From assembly GCF_030388325.1 (NCBI RefSeq), contig NZ_CP103794.1, positions 4,278,001-4,342,000 on the forward strand: a stretch of 64,000 nucleotides of DNA, written 5' to 3'. The position numbers and the translations under genes are program-made. This stretch comes from Flavobacterium johnsoniae (GTDB taxonomy: Bacteria > Bacteroidota > Bacteroidia > Flavobacteriales > Flavobacteriaceae). Shown piece after piece: positions 1 to 9,080 of the stretch (positions are counted from its first letter, which is position 1; every line of letters begins with the position of its first letter). The notes beneath the pieces are model-generated. The model saw only the letters and a list, made by a program, of their open reading frames with translations. It did no database searches and was not told the DNA's origin.

Positions 1-1000
1 CATCAGCCAATACTGGTACAGTTGGTGGCGTTATATCTTGTATAATAACATTCTGATTCGCTGTTGAAATATTCCCATTGCCGTCATCAAATGTCCATAC
101 AACTACTATTGTTCCTTGAGTTGTGATTGGGAAAACTGTTGTTGTAGTTCCCGTAATGATTCCCGCACAATTATCTGTTGTGGTTGGAGCAATTGGAGTT
201 GCAGAACATTCTCCCGAAACATCAGCCAATATTGGTACTGTAGGCGGCGTTATATCTTGTATAATAACATTCTGGTTCGCTGTTGAAATATTCCCATTAC
301 CGTCATCAAATGTCCATACAACTACTGTTGTTCCTTGAGTTGTGATTGGGAAAACTGATGTTGTAGTTCCCGTAATAATTCCCGCACAATTATCTGTTGC
401 GGTTGGAGCAATTGGTGTTGAAGAACATTCTCCCGTAACATCAGCCAATATTGGTACTGTAGGCGGCGTTACATCTTGTATAATAACATTCTGGTTCGCT
501 GTTGAAATATTTCCATTGCCGTCATCAAATGTCCATACAACTACTGTTGTTCCCTGAGCTACGATTGGAAAAACTGTTGTCGTTGTTCCTGTAATAGTTC
601 CTGCGCAGTTATCCGTCGCTGTCGGAACTGTCAGAGAAGCAACTGAACATTCTGCTGTAACATCAGCTAACACTGGTACTGCAGGAGCTGTAATATCATT
701 AATTATTACGTTTTGAATTACTGTTTGAGTATATCCGTTTCCATAATCAAAAGTCCACGTTACAGCGGTTGTTCCCTGTGCGGTGATTGGAAAAGCCGTT
801 GGTGTAGTCGCCGTAATAGTTCCTGCACAAAAATCTGCAAGTGTCGGTGCTGCAGGTGTTGCAGAACATTCTGCCGTTACATCTGCAAGAGGCGACGGAA
901 GCGTTGTCGGGTTTATGGTAATTGTTGTTGTCGTACTGTTTGAACAGGTTCCGTTACTGAATTCATAGGTTACAGTATAAGTTCCAGGAGTCGAAGCTCC
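1..1000 (-). repeat. Tandem 219/222-bp coding repeats (HYR modules)
   Basis: Equivalent positions recur at 123, 342, 561 and 783, giving steps of 219, 219 and 222 bp (73 or 74 codons, always in frame). The two leftmost full copies are almost identical in DNA, while the copy near 783 has diverged more. The array continues beyond position 1, since the first bases of the window match those at 220. Similarity falls off with distance into the gene, which suggests recent expansion or homogenisation from the off-window side. Confidence 0.9.
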
Positions 1001-3964
1001 CAGATCAATATCACCTGTGAGTTCCTCTATGCTTAATCCAGGATCTGAACTGTACTTTCCGCTGGTAATTCCTGTTTCCACAGATGATGCAGTTCCTCTG
1101 TTGCAATAAGGTCCGTTTGGATAGCTTACCGAAGCTGTCGGAAGCGCATTAATCGTGATATCTGCCGTAACGGTGTTTGAACAGCTTCCGTCGCTGAAAG
1201 CATAAGTAATGGTATGCAGACCTAAGCTGGAAGCTGCAAGATTAATTTCTCCTGTATTGGCATCAATTACAAGATTAGCATCTGAACTGTAAGTTCCGCC
1301 TGCCGTGCCGAGCTCTTCGGGAACTGCTGTTCCGCTCTGGCAGTAGGGCGTGCTCAAATAAGCGATTGCAGCCTGAGGAAGTTCATTTACAATCACTTCA
1401 ACCGGCGCAATGCTGAAACAGCCATTGGCATCTGTTCCTTTTATATAATAGGTGTCACGCACATCAACTGCCGTTGGGTCTGCAACGGGAATCGTCGCCT
1501 GTGGGTCTGAATAATAAGCGTATGCAAGTCCAGAAGCGCTTCCCAACGTAACGGCAGGATCGGTAAGATTGACTGTGTTTGGAGTACAGACAGCCGCAGG
1601 AGCAGTAGTCACCAAAACTGGGCGTGAATTGACATTGATTGTCAGGTTTGAAACCACGCTGCTGTTGCAGGGCGCTCCCAAAGTTATTGTACAGGTGTAA
1701 TTATTGGCGCCGACCGTAAGATCCGAATAATTGACCAGCGGGTCTTTCTCATTCTGATTGGATGCATTTATTCCGGGACCTGCCCATAAATAGGAAAGCG
1801 CGCCAAAGATATCCACGTCAAGCTGGACGGTTCCCGAAGTCATATCGCAGATTACCGCTAGAGTGTTCTGCCCGTCTGCTGTGGCATCGGGAGCTGCTGC
1901 AACACCGATCTGAACCGATTGGGTAATAACATTCTGACAGCCGTCTTTTATCCTGAAAAAATAAGTGTTGTCAGTAAGACCGCTGAAAGTATTGCCGCTT
2001 TGGTAAGCCCCAAAGGTTGCCCCGCCGTCGGTGCTTAATGCGTATTCCAGTACATTGTTTGGAGCTGGCGAATTGGTCGTTGCTGTAATCGTTAAAACTC
2101 CGTTTGTCGCACCAGAGGCGCACACATAACCGCCCGTGTTGGTTTTGTCTACTATAATGGCATTGTTCGCGTCATAGGTAACAGTCTGGGTTAGAACATC
2201 TGTCGTTCCTCCTTTTATTCTTAAACCAAAAACATATGTTCCGTAACTTAAGCCGTTAAAGGGAAGCGAGGCTGTTGCACTTGCCATATCTCTTTTCTCT
2301 CCGACACTCGATGGTCCTGAAATAATACGCACTTCATAAGCTGTTGGATCATCAAAACTGCCGTTCATCACATAATTGAATCCCCCACAAATTGGTGTTG
2401 TGGAATAACCTGAAAGACTGGCAACATATCCTGTAACGGTAACATTTAATGGAGCTGAACCACATGGACTTGTAATCTGTAAAGTATAATTACCTTTTGG
2501 CCAGTATCCTCCAGGATCAGTTGGATTTACTGATGGCAAATTTACACTTGATGATACATTAGTAATTTTAGTACCAATTGGCACTGCTGTCGGATTGCTA
2601 GTTGCAATTACTTCAACTGTAGCTGCTTGACCTGAAATAGTTGTAAAACTTACTGCTAGACGTCCATAACCTAATACATTAACATTAGGCTGTAGACCAT
2701 TTGCAACCTGACCTATAATATAAGTTGAATTTAAAGGAAATGCTACAACATTACTATTCCATAAATCTGAAGTGTAACCTGCAGCGTCTACATAAGTAAC
2801 ATTATATCTAGCCCCAGGAGTAAAACCGCTAATAATATCGTTATTTCCAGTTGGAACTACTGCTGAAACCACATCAGCCGGATTAGTTTGATTGATAAAA
2901 GTCATAGTCATTGGAAAACAAGATAATCCAGAATTACGAATCGTTCTAAGATAAGCAGAACCTCCACAATTAATTGTAGCTAGACTAGAATAAGTTTTAT
3001 TATAATTATTTAGAAGAGGAAAAGCTTTTTCATTCCCACAATTATCAACTAATACAATAGCTGAAGGTACGCTAGCTCCTTCTTCTGCTAAGATTGCATC
3101 TCTCGTAGCAACAGCTGGCGCAAGTGTAGCTCTAATAGATAATGGATAGCCAGAACCATCTATAACATTCCCTAAACCATAAAGTTTGTTTTGAAATCTT
3201 AATTTCCATGTAAAATTAGCAGCATCACTAGCTGAAACTACAATATTATTTGAAGTATAAACAAATCCTATTTCAATATTACTATAAATTGCTCCATCAC
3301 AATTTGTAGAAGGATTTCTATAAAAATAAGCAGGACCGCCTAATTTAATATCATTAATGCTCACTGTCGGATTATTAACAGAAGTTGCGCCAGTTATTGT
3401 CTGTCCACAAGAATCTGTAACGCTGACAATATAACTATTTGCAGGAAGTGTGTTAAAAGTAAATGTATTGGCTGAAATTGATCCGCTGCTCTGCAAAATC
3501 GTTCCTGGCGCAGTCTGCGTAGCAATTGTATACGTAAAAGGCGCTTTTCCGTTAGTAACCGTTGAAGTCAAAACTGCGGTACCACCAACACAATTGGCAA
3601 CTTTGGTTGGAGTTGTTACTGCCATTGCTGTGTAACCGTCTGTAACAGTAATATTAGAACTAGAATAAACAGTTCCGCCCGCTGTAGCCCTCGCGTTTAC
3701 TACATATGTTCCAGAACTTAGTCCTGTAAAAACGGGATCATTTGTAAATTGTGTATTGTCCCCAGGAACTGGAGAAATGACTGCACCCGATCTCAAAAGC
3801 TGATACTGTGGTGTTGCTCCTAATCCTGTACTGCTAGAGGTTACAATACCGCTGTTTTGGCAGCCTGTATTACTGGCTGAAACAGAAACGGTTTGCGAAA
3901 TCACCTTATTACTAATGAAAGTCAGGAATAGCAACGTTAAAATTAGAGTAATTTTTGTTCTCAT
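1..3964 (-). CDS. Giant secreted repeat protein with HYR-type repeats (partial, 5' part)
   Basis: Open frame of more than 1,320 codons with no stop, running off the left edge, so the C-terminus is missing. The start at 3964 gives an export signal of about 24 residues (MRTKITLILTLLFLTF...) ending near VISQ. After it come Ig-like and adhesin-like segments rich in Thr, Ser, Asn and Gly, with repeats of the type 'GTYSSDANL..D..TGEI' that end in 'HTITYAFSDG' or similar. The last part in view is a run of HYR-like modules, each carrying 'AECS', 'TDNCAG' and 'VVWTFDDGNGN' with two cysteines per module. Proteins like this in Flavobacteria are usually exported by the type IX system and act as surface adhesins; SprB, the gliding adhesin, is one example. 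The sorting domain is off-window, so T9SS export and an adhesin role are inferences. The architecture is clear; the exact function is unknown. Confidence 0.85.
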   Translation of the reverse strand, partial: MRTKITLILTLLFLTFISNKVISQTVSVSASNTGCQNSGIVTSSSTGLGATPQYQLLRSGAVISPVPGDNTQFTNDPVFTGLSSGTYVVNARATAGGTVYSSSNITVTDGYTAMAVTTPTKVANCVGGTAVLTSTVTNGKAPFTYTIATQTAPGTILQSSGSISANTFTFNTLPANSYIVSVTDSCGQTITGATSVNNPTVSINDIKLGGPAYFYRNPSTNCDGAIYSNIEIGFVYTSNNIVVSASDAANFTWKLRFQNKLYGLGNVIDGSGYPLSIRATLAPAVATRDAILAEEGASVPSAIVLVDNCGNEKAFPLLNNYNKTYSSLATINCGGSAYLRTIRNSGLSCFPMTMTFINQTNPADVVSAVVPTGNNDIISGFTPGARYNVTYVDAAGYTSDLWNSNVVAFPLNSTYIIGQVANGLQPNVNVLGYGRLAVSFTTISGQAATVEVIATSNPTAVPIGTKITNVSSSVNLPSVNPTDPGGYWPKGNYTLQITSPCGSAPLNVTVTGYVASLSGYSTTPICGGFNYVMNGSFDDPTAYEVRIISGPSSVGEKRDMASATASLPFNGLSYGTYVFGLRIKGGTTDVLTQTVTYDANNAIIVDKTNTGGYVCASGATNGVLTITATTNSPAPNNVLEYALSTDGGATFGAYQSGNTFSGLTDNTYFFRIKDGCQNVITQSVQIGVAAAPDATADGQNTLAVICDMTSGTVQLDVDIFGALSYLWAGPGINASNQNEKDPLVNYSDLTVGANNYTCTITLGAPCNSSVVSNLTINVNSRPVLVTTAPAAVCTPNTVNLTDPAVTLGSASGLAYAYYSDPQATIPVADPTAVDVRDTYYIKGTDANGCFSIAPVEVIVNELPQAAIAYLSTPYCQSGTAVPEELGTAGGTYSSDANLVIDANTGEINLAASSLGLHTITYAFSDGSCSNTVTADITINALPTASVSYPNGPYCNRGTASSVETGITSGKYSSDPGLSIEELTGDIDLGASTPGTYTVTYEFSNGTCSNSTTTTITINPTTLPSPLADVTAECSATPAAPTLADFCAGTITATTPTAFPITAQGTTAVTWTFDYGNGYTQTVIQNVIINDITAPAVPVLADVTAECSVASLTVPTATDNCAGTITGTTTTVFPIVAQGTTVVVWTFDDGNGNISTANQNVIIQDVTPPTVPILADVTGECSSTPIAPTATDNCAGIITGTTTSVFPITTQGTTVVVWTFDDGNGNISTANQNVIIQDITPPTVPILADVSGECSATPIAPTTTDNCAGIITGTTTTVFPITTQGTIVVVWTFDDGNGNISTANQNVIIQDITPPTVPVLAD

Positions 3965-4096
3965 ATTTGTTTTTGTTTTATCCAACAATTGTTAAGGTGA
4001 AACAATAATCAACCTTCTGAAGATTAACTTTCAATAACAATTGTTTTTTTTAATTTTCTAAAAATAATACGATGTGGTTCTCATATTTTTCGGGCG

Positions 4097-4104
4097 CAAA
4101 AGTA
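4097..4104 (-). promoter_or_regulatory. Candidate -7 box for the giant repeat protein
   Basis: On the minus strand this reads TACTTTTG, a full match to the Bacteroidota -7 element TAnnTTTG. No clean TTTG lies 18-20 bases upstream, so the -33 element is weak or absent. It would leave a leader of about 130 bases, AT-rich and without an obvious hairpin. Confidence 0.45.
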
Positions 4105-4445
4105 TAATATGAATACTTTTTAAGTTTCCCCTAAAAGTTTAAAAAACAACATAATAGAGCATTTTTAATCAGAAATACTCAATTATAATCGATTTTAGTT
4201 AATCTTAATTATTTTCAAAATTCCTTAAATTATAAAGGCTTGTAGAAGTTGCAGGATAAACTCTGGAATAGGTTTATCTGCTGAAAATTTTGATTTAGAA
4301 AGAAAGTGTTTTTCTAGCGTATATGAGTTTTACGAATATAAAGATACTGAATTTCAACACATTAACAATAAAAATTACAAAAAACTGATATTATTGTAAA
4401 ATGGCTCTTCAAAAATTCAGATAATGGCAAAATGATACAAATAAA

Positions 4446-4481
4446 AAAAGCACTAGTAATAAAATTATTACTAGTGCTTTT
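4446..4481 (-). terminator. Rho-independent terminator after the CE12 esterase
   Basis: A 15-bp perfect stem (4446-4460 with 4467-4481) encloses a 6-base loop. The arms begin and end in A and T runs, so it could work in either direction. It lies just past the stop of the esterase gene at 4505 and marks the end of the pectin block. The rest of the gap between 3965 and 4504 is AT-rich, and apart from the candidate -7 box I see nothing in it. Confidence 0.8.
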
Positions 4482-4504
4482 AAATTACGATATTTAAGAT
4501 ATAT

Positions 4505-5248
4505 CTATTTTATTCCTTTTTTAAGTTTCTCCAATGAAGATTCTTTTGACTGTTTAATCTGGCTAACAAAAATCTGGGCAATTTCTGTTGCTCCTTTTAG
4601 AGATAAATGTGTGTCGTCTGCTTTTTCTTTATCATAAAAAGCATTTTCTCCTGCTTTAAAATGCAGATGCAACTCTTTTGACTTTTCAGATCCATAAGAT
4701 TGCTCAAGAAGTTCAGTATAATATTCCATATCAACAAAAGGCACATTGTACTCTTGAGCAACCAATCGGGTTTCTAAAGGGTAATCGCCGTGAGTGGGAA
4801 CCAAAACTCCTTTCTCGTTAAAATTACGTCTTGAAATAGAAGTCAATAAAATTGGTATGGCTCCTTTTTCTCTGCTTTCTTTTACAAATTTTATTAAATT
4901 ATATCTGTATGCCGTATGCGGATTAGTATAACGACTCGGATCTTCTATTTTCTCATCATTATGTCCAAATTCAATTAAAACATAATCTCCTTTTTTTAAT
5001 TGTTTATATATAGAATCCCAACGTTTTTCGTTGATAAAACTTCGAGTGCTTCTGCCATTTACAGCTTTATTTATCACTACAATATTATCATTAAAAAACG
5101 ACTGCAATACCTGCGCCCATCCATGTTCTGGATTTTTTTCTGGATCTTTTTTATTTGCCATCGTAGAGTCGCCAATACAATAAACTGATGTTTTTTGTGC
5201 GAAACAAAATGTGGTGATAAGAAATGTTAGTAGAATATATTTTTTCAT
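4505..5248 (-). CDS. Rhamnogalacturonan acetylesterase, CE12 / SGNH hydrolase
   Basis: Secreted esterase of 247 residues that should remove acetyl groups from rhamnogalacturonan. The start at 5248 (MKKYILLTFLITTFCFAQ) gives a clean signal peptide. A longer frame back to 5365 is rejected because it reads through an intergenic repeat. Visible SGNH motifs are GDST with Ser28 as nucleophile, an Asn-Gly-Arg segment (block II/III region), FGHND, and C-terminal DDTHLS with the Asp-His pair. The length fits CE12. It is the last gene of the pectin block and is followed by a strong terminator. Family assignment is firm; the exact acetylated substrate is inferred from context. Confidence 0.88.
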   Translation of the reverse strand: MKKYILLTFLITTFCFAQKTSVYCIGDSTMANKKDPEKNPEHGWAQVLQSFFNDNIVVINKAVNGRSTRSFINEKRWDSIYKQLKKGDYVLIEFGHNDEKIEDPSRYTNPHTAYRYNLIKFVKESREKGAIPILLTSISRRNFNEKGVLVPTHGDYPLETRLVAQEYNVPFVDMEYYTELLEQSYGSEKSKELHLHFKAGENAFYDKEKADDTHLSLKGATEIAQIFVSQIKQSKESSLEKLKKGIK

Positions 5249-5271
5249 TTTTTGGCTGTTTGTTGTTTGGT

Positions 5272-5425
5272 TGTTGTTTTTACCGCAAAGGTCGCTAAGT
5301 TTTTTTCTTTGTCGTCTTTGTCGAAAGCACACAAAGCTTTGTCGGTTATCTTTTTGTAGACGCACTGCGGTGCGTCTCTACAGAAAAAAACTTTGTCCCT
5401 TTGTTCCTCTGTAACTCTGAACCTC
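5272..5425. repeat. Intergenic repeat with GACGCAC/GTGCGTC palindrome
   Basis: The spacer between CE12 and GH28 is unlike its surroundings. It holds 'gcaaaggtcgctaag'-type sequence and a palindrome, AGACGCAC-TGCG-GTGCGTCT, at 5358-5377. The same 8-base arms with a different loop occur at 17445-17464. It resembles the short dispersed intergenic repeats seen in Flavobacterium genomes (from memory, not searched). No protein is credible here. Confidence 0.6.
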
Positions 5426-5430
5426 AAAAA

Positions 5431-6786
5431 CTAAGGTTTCGAAACTGCCGTAGGCACGCTGGCTTTCTGTCCTATAAAAACATCCGTCATTAGAACATTT
5501 TCTGCATTTTCGTTTGATAATGCATTCTTTGCTTCTTTAATTTCAATATTTTTTAATGATATATTTTGAATCTTTTTATCTGCAAATCCTTGAATTACAA
5601 TTCCAGATTCTGATGCTTTGTTACAAACTATATTAGAAAAATATACATTTGATATATCCGATTGATATCCTTTGCCTTCTCCGTGATAATTTGATGTGAT
5701 ATAAATGCAATCTTCAACTTGATCTAATTGGATATTTCGAACATATATATTTTTAATATATCCGCCTCGATCTGCATTGGTTTTTAAATAAATTCCTCTT
5801 TTTAAATAACCTGCCGTTTTGCAATTTTCTACAAAAACATTCTGAACTCCAGCCGACATTTCGCTGCCAATTACTACACCGTGAAGACCTTTAAAATTGC
5901 AATTTCTAATAATGATATTCTCACTTGGTGTTGCCTTATTTGCTCTTCCTTCATGATCTCTTCCTGCTTTTATCGCTACATTATCATCTCCATTATTAAA
6001 AGTTACATTTTCAATTAAAACATCTTTTGCATATTCTGGATCAATTCCGTCATTATTATGATTTAATGATTTATAGCTTATTCCGCGAATGGTTATACTT
6101 TGAGATTTTAATAAATGAAGACACCAGAATGGCGAATTTTCTACTCGGATATTTTCTACTAATATATTTTTACTGTTCAAAAACTGAATCATTTGCGGTC
6201 TTAAAAAATATCCCTCGCCAAATTTTCTTTCGTTTAACGGAACATTATTATGATTCATTTCACGGCTTCGATTTTTGCCCGCTCCTTCTTTCGCTTTAAA
6301 TGTTTTCCAAGTTTTTCCTCCTTCCCCATCAATCGTTCCTTCGCCTGTAATGGCAATATTACTGCAATTATTAGCATAAATCAACGGACTGTAATTGTAA
6401 AGCATTGTTCCTTCCCAACTTGTTAAAACCAATGGAAGATAATCTTTGGGATTATCACCGAATTTGATTTTTGCACCTTTTTCTATTTTCAAATTTACAT
6501 TGCTTACAAAATGAATGGGGCCGTTAATTTTATAAATTCCTTTTGAAACAATTATAGTTCCGCCATTATTCTTTTTACATAATGCCATTGCTTTGTCAAA
6601 AGCCTTTTTATTATCTGTAATTGAATCGCCTTTTGCTCCTAATTTTTGAATATTAATTTGATACGAAGGAAATACTGGTAGCTGAATTCTCTTTACAATA
6701 GAATCTACTTTAGATGAAGGAAAATCACTTTTTTGAGCAAACATTCCCAATGAAAGAAATAATAGAAGTAAATATTTTAGGTTCAT
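5431..6786 (-). CDS. GH28 polygalacturonase-type glycoside hydrolase (secreted)
   Basis: A 451-residue right-handed beta-helix hydrolase of the polygalacturonase family, which hydrolyses galacturonan or rhamnogalacturonan backbones. The N-terminus (MNLKYLLLLFLSLGMFAQ) is a Sec signal. GH28 active-site motifs appear in order: NNDGIDPE near residue 244, GDDNVAIKAG near 267, HGVVIGSE near 302, and YLKTN near 332 in the place of the usual RIKT. The Tyr-Leu in place of Arg-Ile suggests a changed subsite. It lies between the CE12 and PL10-CE8 genes on the same strand. Endo versus exo action, and homogalacturonan versus rhamnogalacturonan, cannot be decided from sequence alone. Confidence 0.9.
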   Translation of the reverse strand: MNLKYLLLLFLSLGMFAQKSDFPSSKVDSIVKRIQLPVFPSYQINIQKLGAKGDSITDNKKAFDKAMALCKKNNGGTIIVSKGIYKINGPIHFVSNVNLKIEKGAKIKFGDNPKDYLPLVLTSWEGTMLYNYSPLIYANNCSNIAITGEGTIDGEGGKTWKTFKAKEGAGKNRSREMNHNNVPLNERKFGEGYFLRPQMIQFLNSKNILVENIRVENSPFWCLHLLKSQSITIRGISYKSLNHNNDGIDPEYAKDVLIENVTFNNGDDNVAIKAGRDHEGRANKATPSENIIIRNCNFKGLHGVVIGSEMSAGVQNVFVENCKTAGYLKRGIYLKTNADRGGYIKNIYVRNIQLDQVEDCIYITSNYHGEGKGYQSDISNVYFSNIVCNKASESGIVIQGFADKKIQNISLKNIEIKEAKNALSNENAENVLMTDVFIGQKASVPTAVSKP

Positions 6787-6813
6787 ATTTATTTAGTTTT
6801 CAGTCGCGGTTTT

Positions 6814-6845
6814 CAGTTTTCAGTGCATACTTTGACTGAAAACTG
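6814..6845. repeat. Small inverted repeat between GH28 and PL10-CE8
   Basis: CAGTTTTCAGT (6814-6824) and its exact complement (6835-6845) flank a 10-base spacer, giving an 11-bp stem. A third partial copy of 'tttcag' precedes it. There is no T-run after the stem on the minus strand, so it is a poor terminator. It is more likely an intergenic repeat or an RNA processing or stability hairpin in the operon transcript. Confidence 0.6.
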
Positions 6846-6849
6846 CAAC

Positions 6850-8850
6850 TTATTTCGAATACCAATTGTCAACTTTATCTTTAAGAATGTTTTCTATAAC
6901 ATATTGTCCTGCTTCTTTTTTAGAAAGCTGATGCGACCATTTTACTCTTTTTGAAGGTTGAAACCCTTCGCCTGTACAATTGTATTCGGCATAAAAAGCG
7001 TTTTTTTCTGCTTCTGGTTTTGACCAGTTTTCCCAGCCTTCTGGCTTAATTTGTTTACCCATTTCGCAACTTATAAAAACCGTTTTAGCATAAATTCTCC
7101 AAGGTCTTCCCAAATAAACATCTTTAGCTTCTGGATTTGCCGTAAGCTTACAATTTTTAAAAACAAAACCAAAAGGAGTTCCTTCTGGCGTTGAAGCTGC
7201 CGTAATGTAAGAACTTTTTATACTGTGAATGTTACAATTCTCAAATAAAGCTGTAGCTCCTCCAAAAATAAAATCTGTTGTTCCTTCTATATAACAATCT
7301 TTGAAATATTGTTTTGAATTTTTTCCAGATAAATATAAAGTGTCTTGATTTCCTAATAAATTGCAGTTTGTAATTTTTGCGCGATTGCCTACAACCGACA
7401 ACGCTATGGCTTGTCCCCGTTCTCCAGAAGTGTTTTTAATTGTCAAATTAGAAACCGTACAATCGTCTGCTTCAACCAAAAGCGTATAAGTGTAAAAAGT
7501 ACTGTTTCTGCCCAAAGCTATTTTAGAAAAATTATCATCAAAAGCAATAATCGTATTTTCCTTGCTTTCGCCTTTTAGAATCACATTATTATTCCATTCT
7601 GGAATTCGAACTTTTTCGTTATAAATCCCATTTTTAATAAAAATAGTCACCTTTTCATAAGGAAAAGCTGGCGTTGCATAAACTGCATCTTGAATTTTAG
7701 TAAAATCTCCCGAACCGTCTTGAGCTACCGTAATATAATTAACAATTTTCTTTTCTGAAGATCCAACTTTAGTTCCGTTTTTAACTGCCCAATCTGGAAA
7801 TCTTTTTAAAACTTCCTGTGGCGCTTCAGAATACCAAGAATAACCATTTCTTCTTTCTGAACCGATTTGATCCAAAGATTTTTTTCTGATTCCGTCACGG
7901 TCGCAAAAGAAAGGTTCGTTGGTTTCTAAATCCATAAATCTTGCCCAGATTGGTTTAGCATTTGTTGTTGGAATCATTTTTTTATCTACAATTTTCCCAG
8001 CGTCATTCAGGACTCTTTTTTCTTCTAAATTGGTAATTTTTGTCTTTTCAAACCATTCTACAGCGCTTTTTACAGCAGTAACAATTTCTCTTGAAGGTTT
8101 ATCGATTGACATTAAAAGCAATACTATTTTTGCTGATTCATAACCGCTTAATGAAGCCAATTCAAAAGCTCTCGCGTTTGCCGGAAGTAAAGTAACTTCA
8201 TCATGTTGAGCGCACCAAGCCGTTAAAACACCGTTTTGTTTGTATTGCGTTTTTAAAATACAATCAATTCCTTTATCAAAGGCTTTTTTACATTTTTCTA
8301 CAATTTCTTTAGAAGGTTTAATACTGTAATAATCAGATTCGTCTGCAACGGATTTTATTACATTCATAATATTAACCATCGAATCGTCATTGTAGGTAAT
8401 ATGAGTATAATATCCTTTTTTTAACGGATAAAATTGTGGCCATCCGCCATTTATATATTGCGCTTCAAGCAGATAATTTAATCCTTTTAAAAATGATTCT
8501 TTGTAACGTTCATCTTTTGTTTGAGCGTACATTTTGGACATAAAAAGCATTTCCTGACAAGTTGCTCCATTATCTGTTGTAGTTTCAGCAGACGTTTTTT
8601 TGAGCGTAATTAAATCATTTTTTTGCTTTTCTGTCAATTCATCTTGCATCTGAATATTTTTTGGCCAGCCTCCAATATTTCTTTGGTAAAGCAAAACATT
8701 CTCTGCTATTTTTTTAGCTTCTGCAGAACCAAACCAAGCCGCATCATTTTTACGAATAATGTCTGGCCATCTTTTATAAGTATTTTGGGCGTTTATTGAA
8801 ACACCTAAAAACAATAAAAGAACTAAAGCTGTTTTTTTTAATTGAATCAT
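6850..8850 (-). CDS. PL10 pectate lyase fused to CE8 pectin methylesterase
   Basis: A two-enzyme protein of 666 residues. After a signal peptide (MIQLKKTALVLLLFLGVSINAQ), residues of about 25-345 form a PL10 pectate lyase (GGWPKN, DNGAT, YINGGWPQFYP, YHITYNDD-like and SERRNGYSWY segments). From about residue 370 a CE8 methylesterase follows, with GNQDTLY near 497, GTTDFIFGG near 523 and LGRPWR near 580 supplying the catalytic Asp pair and Arg. The fusion would remove methyl esters and then cleave the exposed galacturonan. Start 8850 is preferred over 8874 because it gives the standard signal peptide after an A-rich leader. Confidence is high in both domains. Confidence 0.92.
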   Translation of the reverse strand: MIQLKKTALVLLLFLGVSINAQNTYKRWPDIIRKNDAAWFGSAEAKKIAENVLLYQRNIGGWPKNIQMQDELTEKQKNDLITLKKTSAETTTDNGATCQEMLFMSKMYAQTKDERYKESFLKGLNYLLEAQYINGGWPQFYPLKKGYYTHITYNDDSMVNIMNVIKSVADESDYYSIKPSKEIVEKCKKAFDKGIDCILKTQYKQNGVLTAWCAQHDEVTLLPANARAFELASLSGYESAKIVLLLMSIDKPSREIVTAVKSAVEWFEKTKITNLEEKRVLNDAGKIVDKKMIPTTNAKPIWARFMDLETNEPFFCDRDGIRKKSLDQIGSERRNGYSWYSEAPQEVLKRFPDWAVKNGTKVGSSEKKIVNYITVAQDGSGDFTKIQDAVYATPAFPYEKVTIFIKNGIYNEKVRIPEWNNNVILKGESKENTIIAFDDNFSKIALGRNSTFYTYTLLVEADDCTVSNLTIKNTSGERGQAIALSVVGNRAKITNCNLLGNQDTLYLSGKNSKQYFKDCYIEGTTDFIFGGATALFENCNIHSIKSSYITAASTPEGTPFGFVFKNCKLTANPEAKDVYLGRPWRIYAKTVFISCEMGKQIKPEGWENWSKPEAEKNAFYAEYNCTGEGFQPSKRVKWSHQLSKKEAGQYVIENILKDKVDNWYSK

Positions 8851-9080
8851 TTTATGTTTGTTTTTAGTCGGCAATTAATTTTGGATTTAAGAATGGGCTT
8901 TTTATTAAAAATTTATTTTAAAAAAGTTTTTTTTGTAAGAAAAATCATTTAAACATGCTTTTTAAGCTTTATAATATTACCGAAGATATCTAAATATCTA
9001 TTTTTATTTTTTGTTGAAAATATCCAATCTATGAAAGCTGTTTTTTTCTTAAATAAAGAAAATTTTAGTTTTATGAATAA

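Noticed and set aside
123..968. Several short plus-strand ORFs across the repeat array
   Set aside because: They recur with the 219/222-bp repeat and lie opposite a continuous coding frame; they are antisense shadows.
4188..4196. ATAATCGATTTT upstream of the giant repeat gene as a fourth LacI operator
   Set aside because: Only the AATCGATT core matches; the flanks break the palindrome and it is not next to the -7 box. In such AT-rich DNA the core can arise by chance.
5249..5427. N-terminal extension of the CE12 protein, or a separate 60-residue protein
   Set aside because: The sequence is an intergenic repeat with a palindrome and the predicted peptides are low-complexity. A proper signal peptide starts at 5248.
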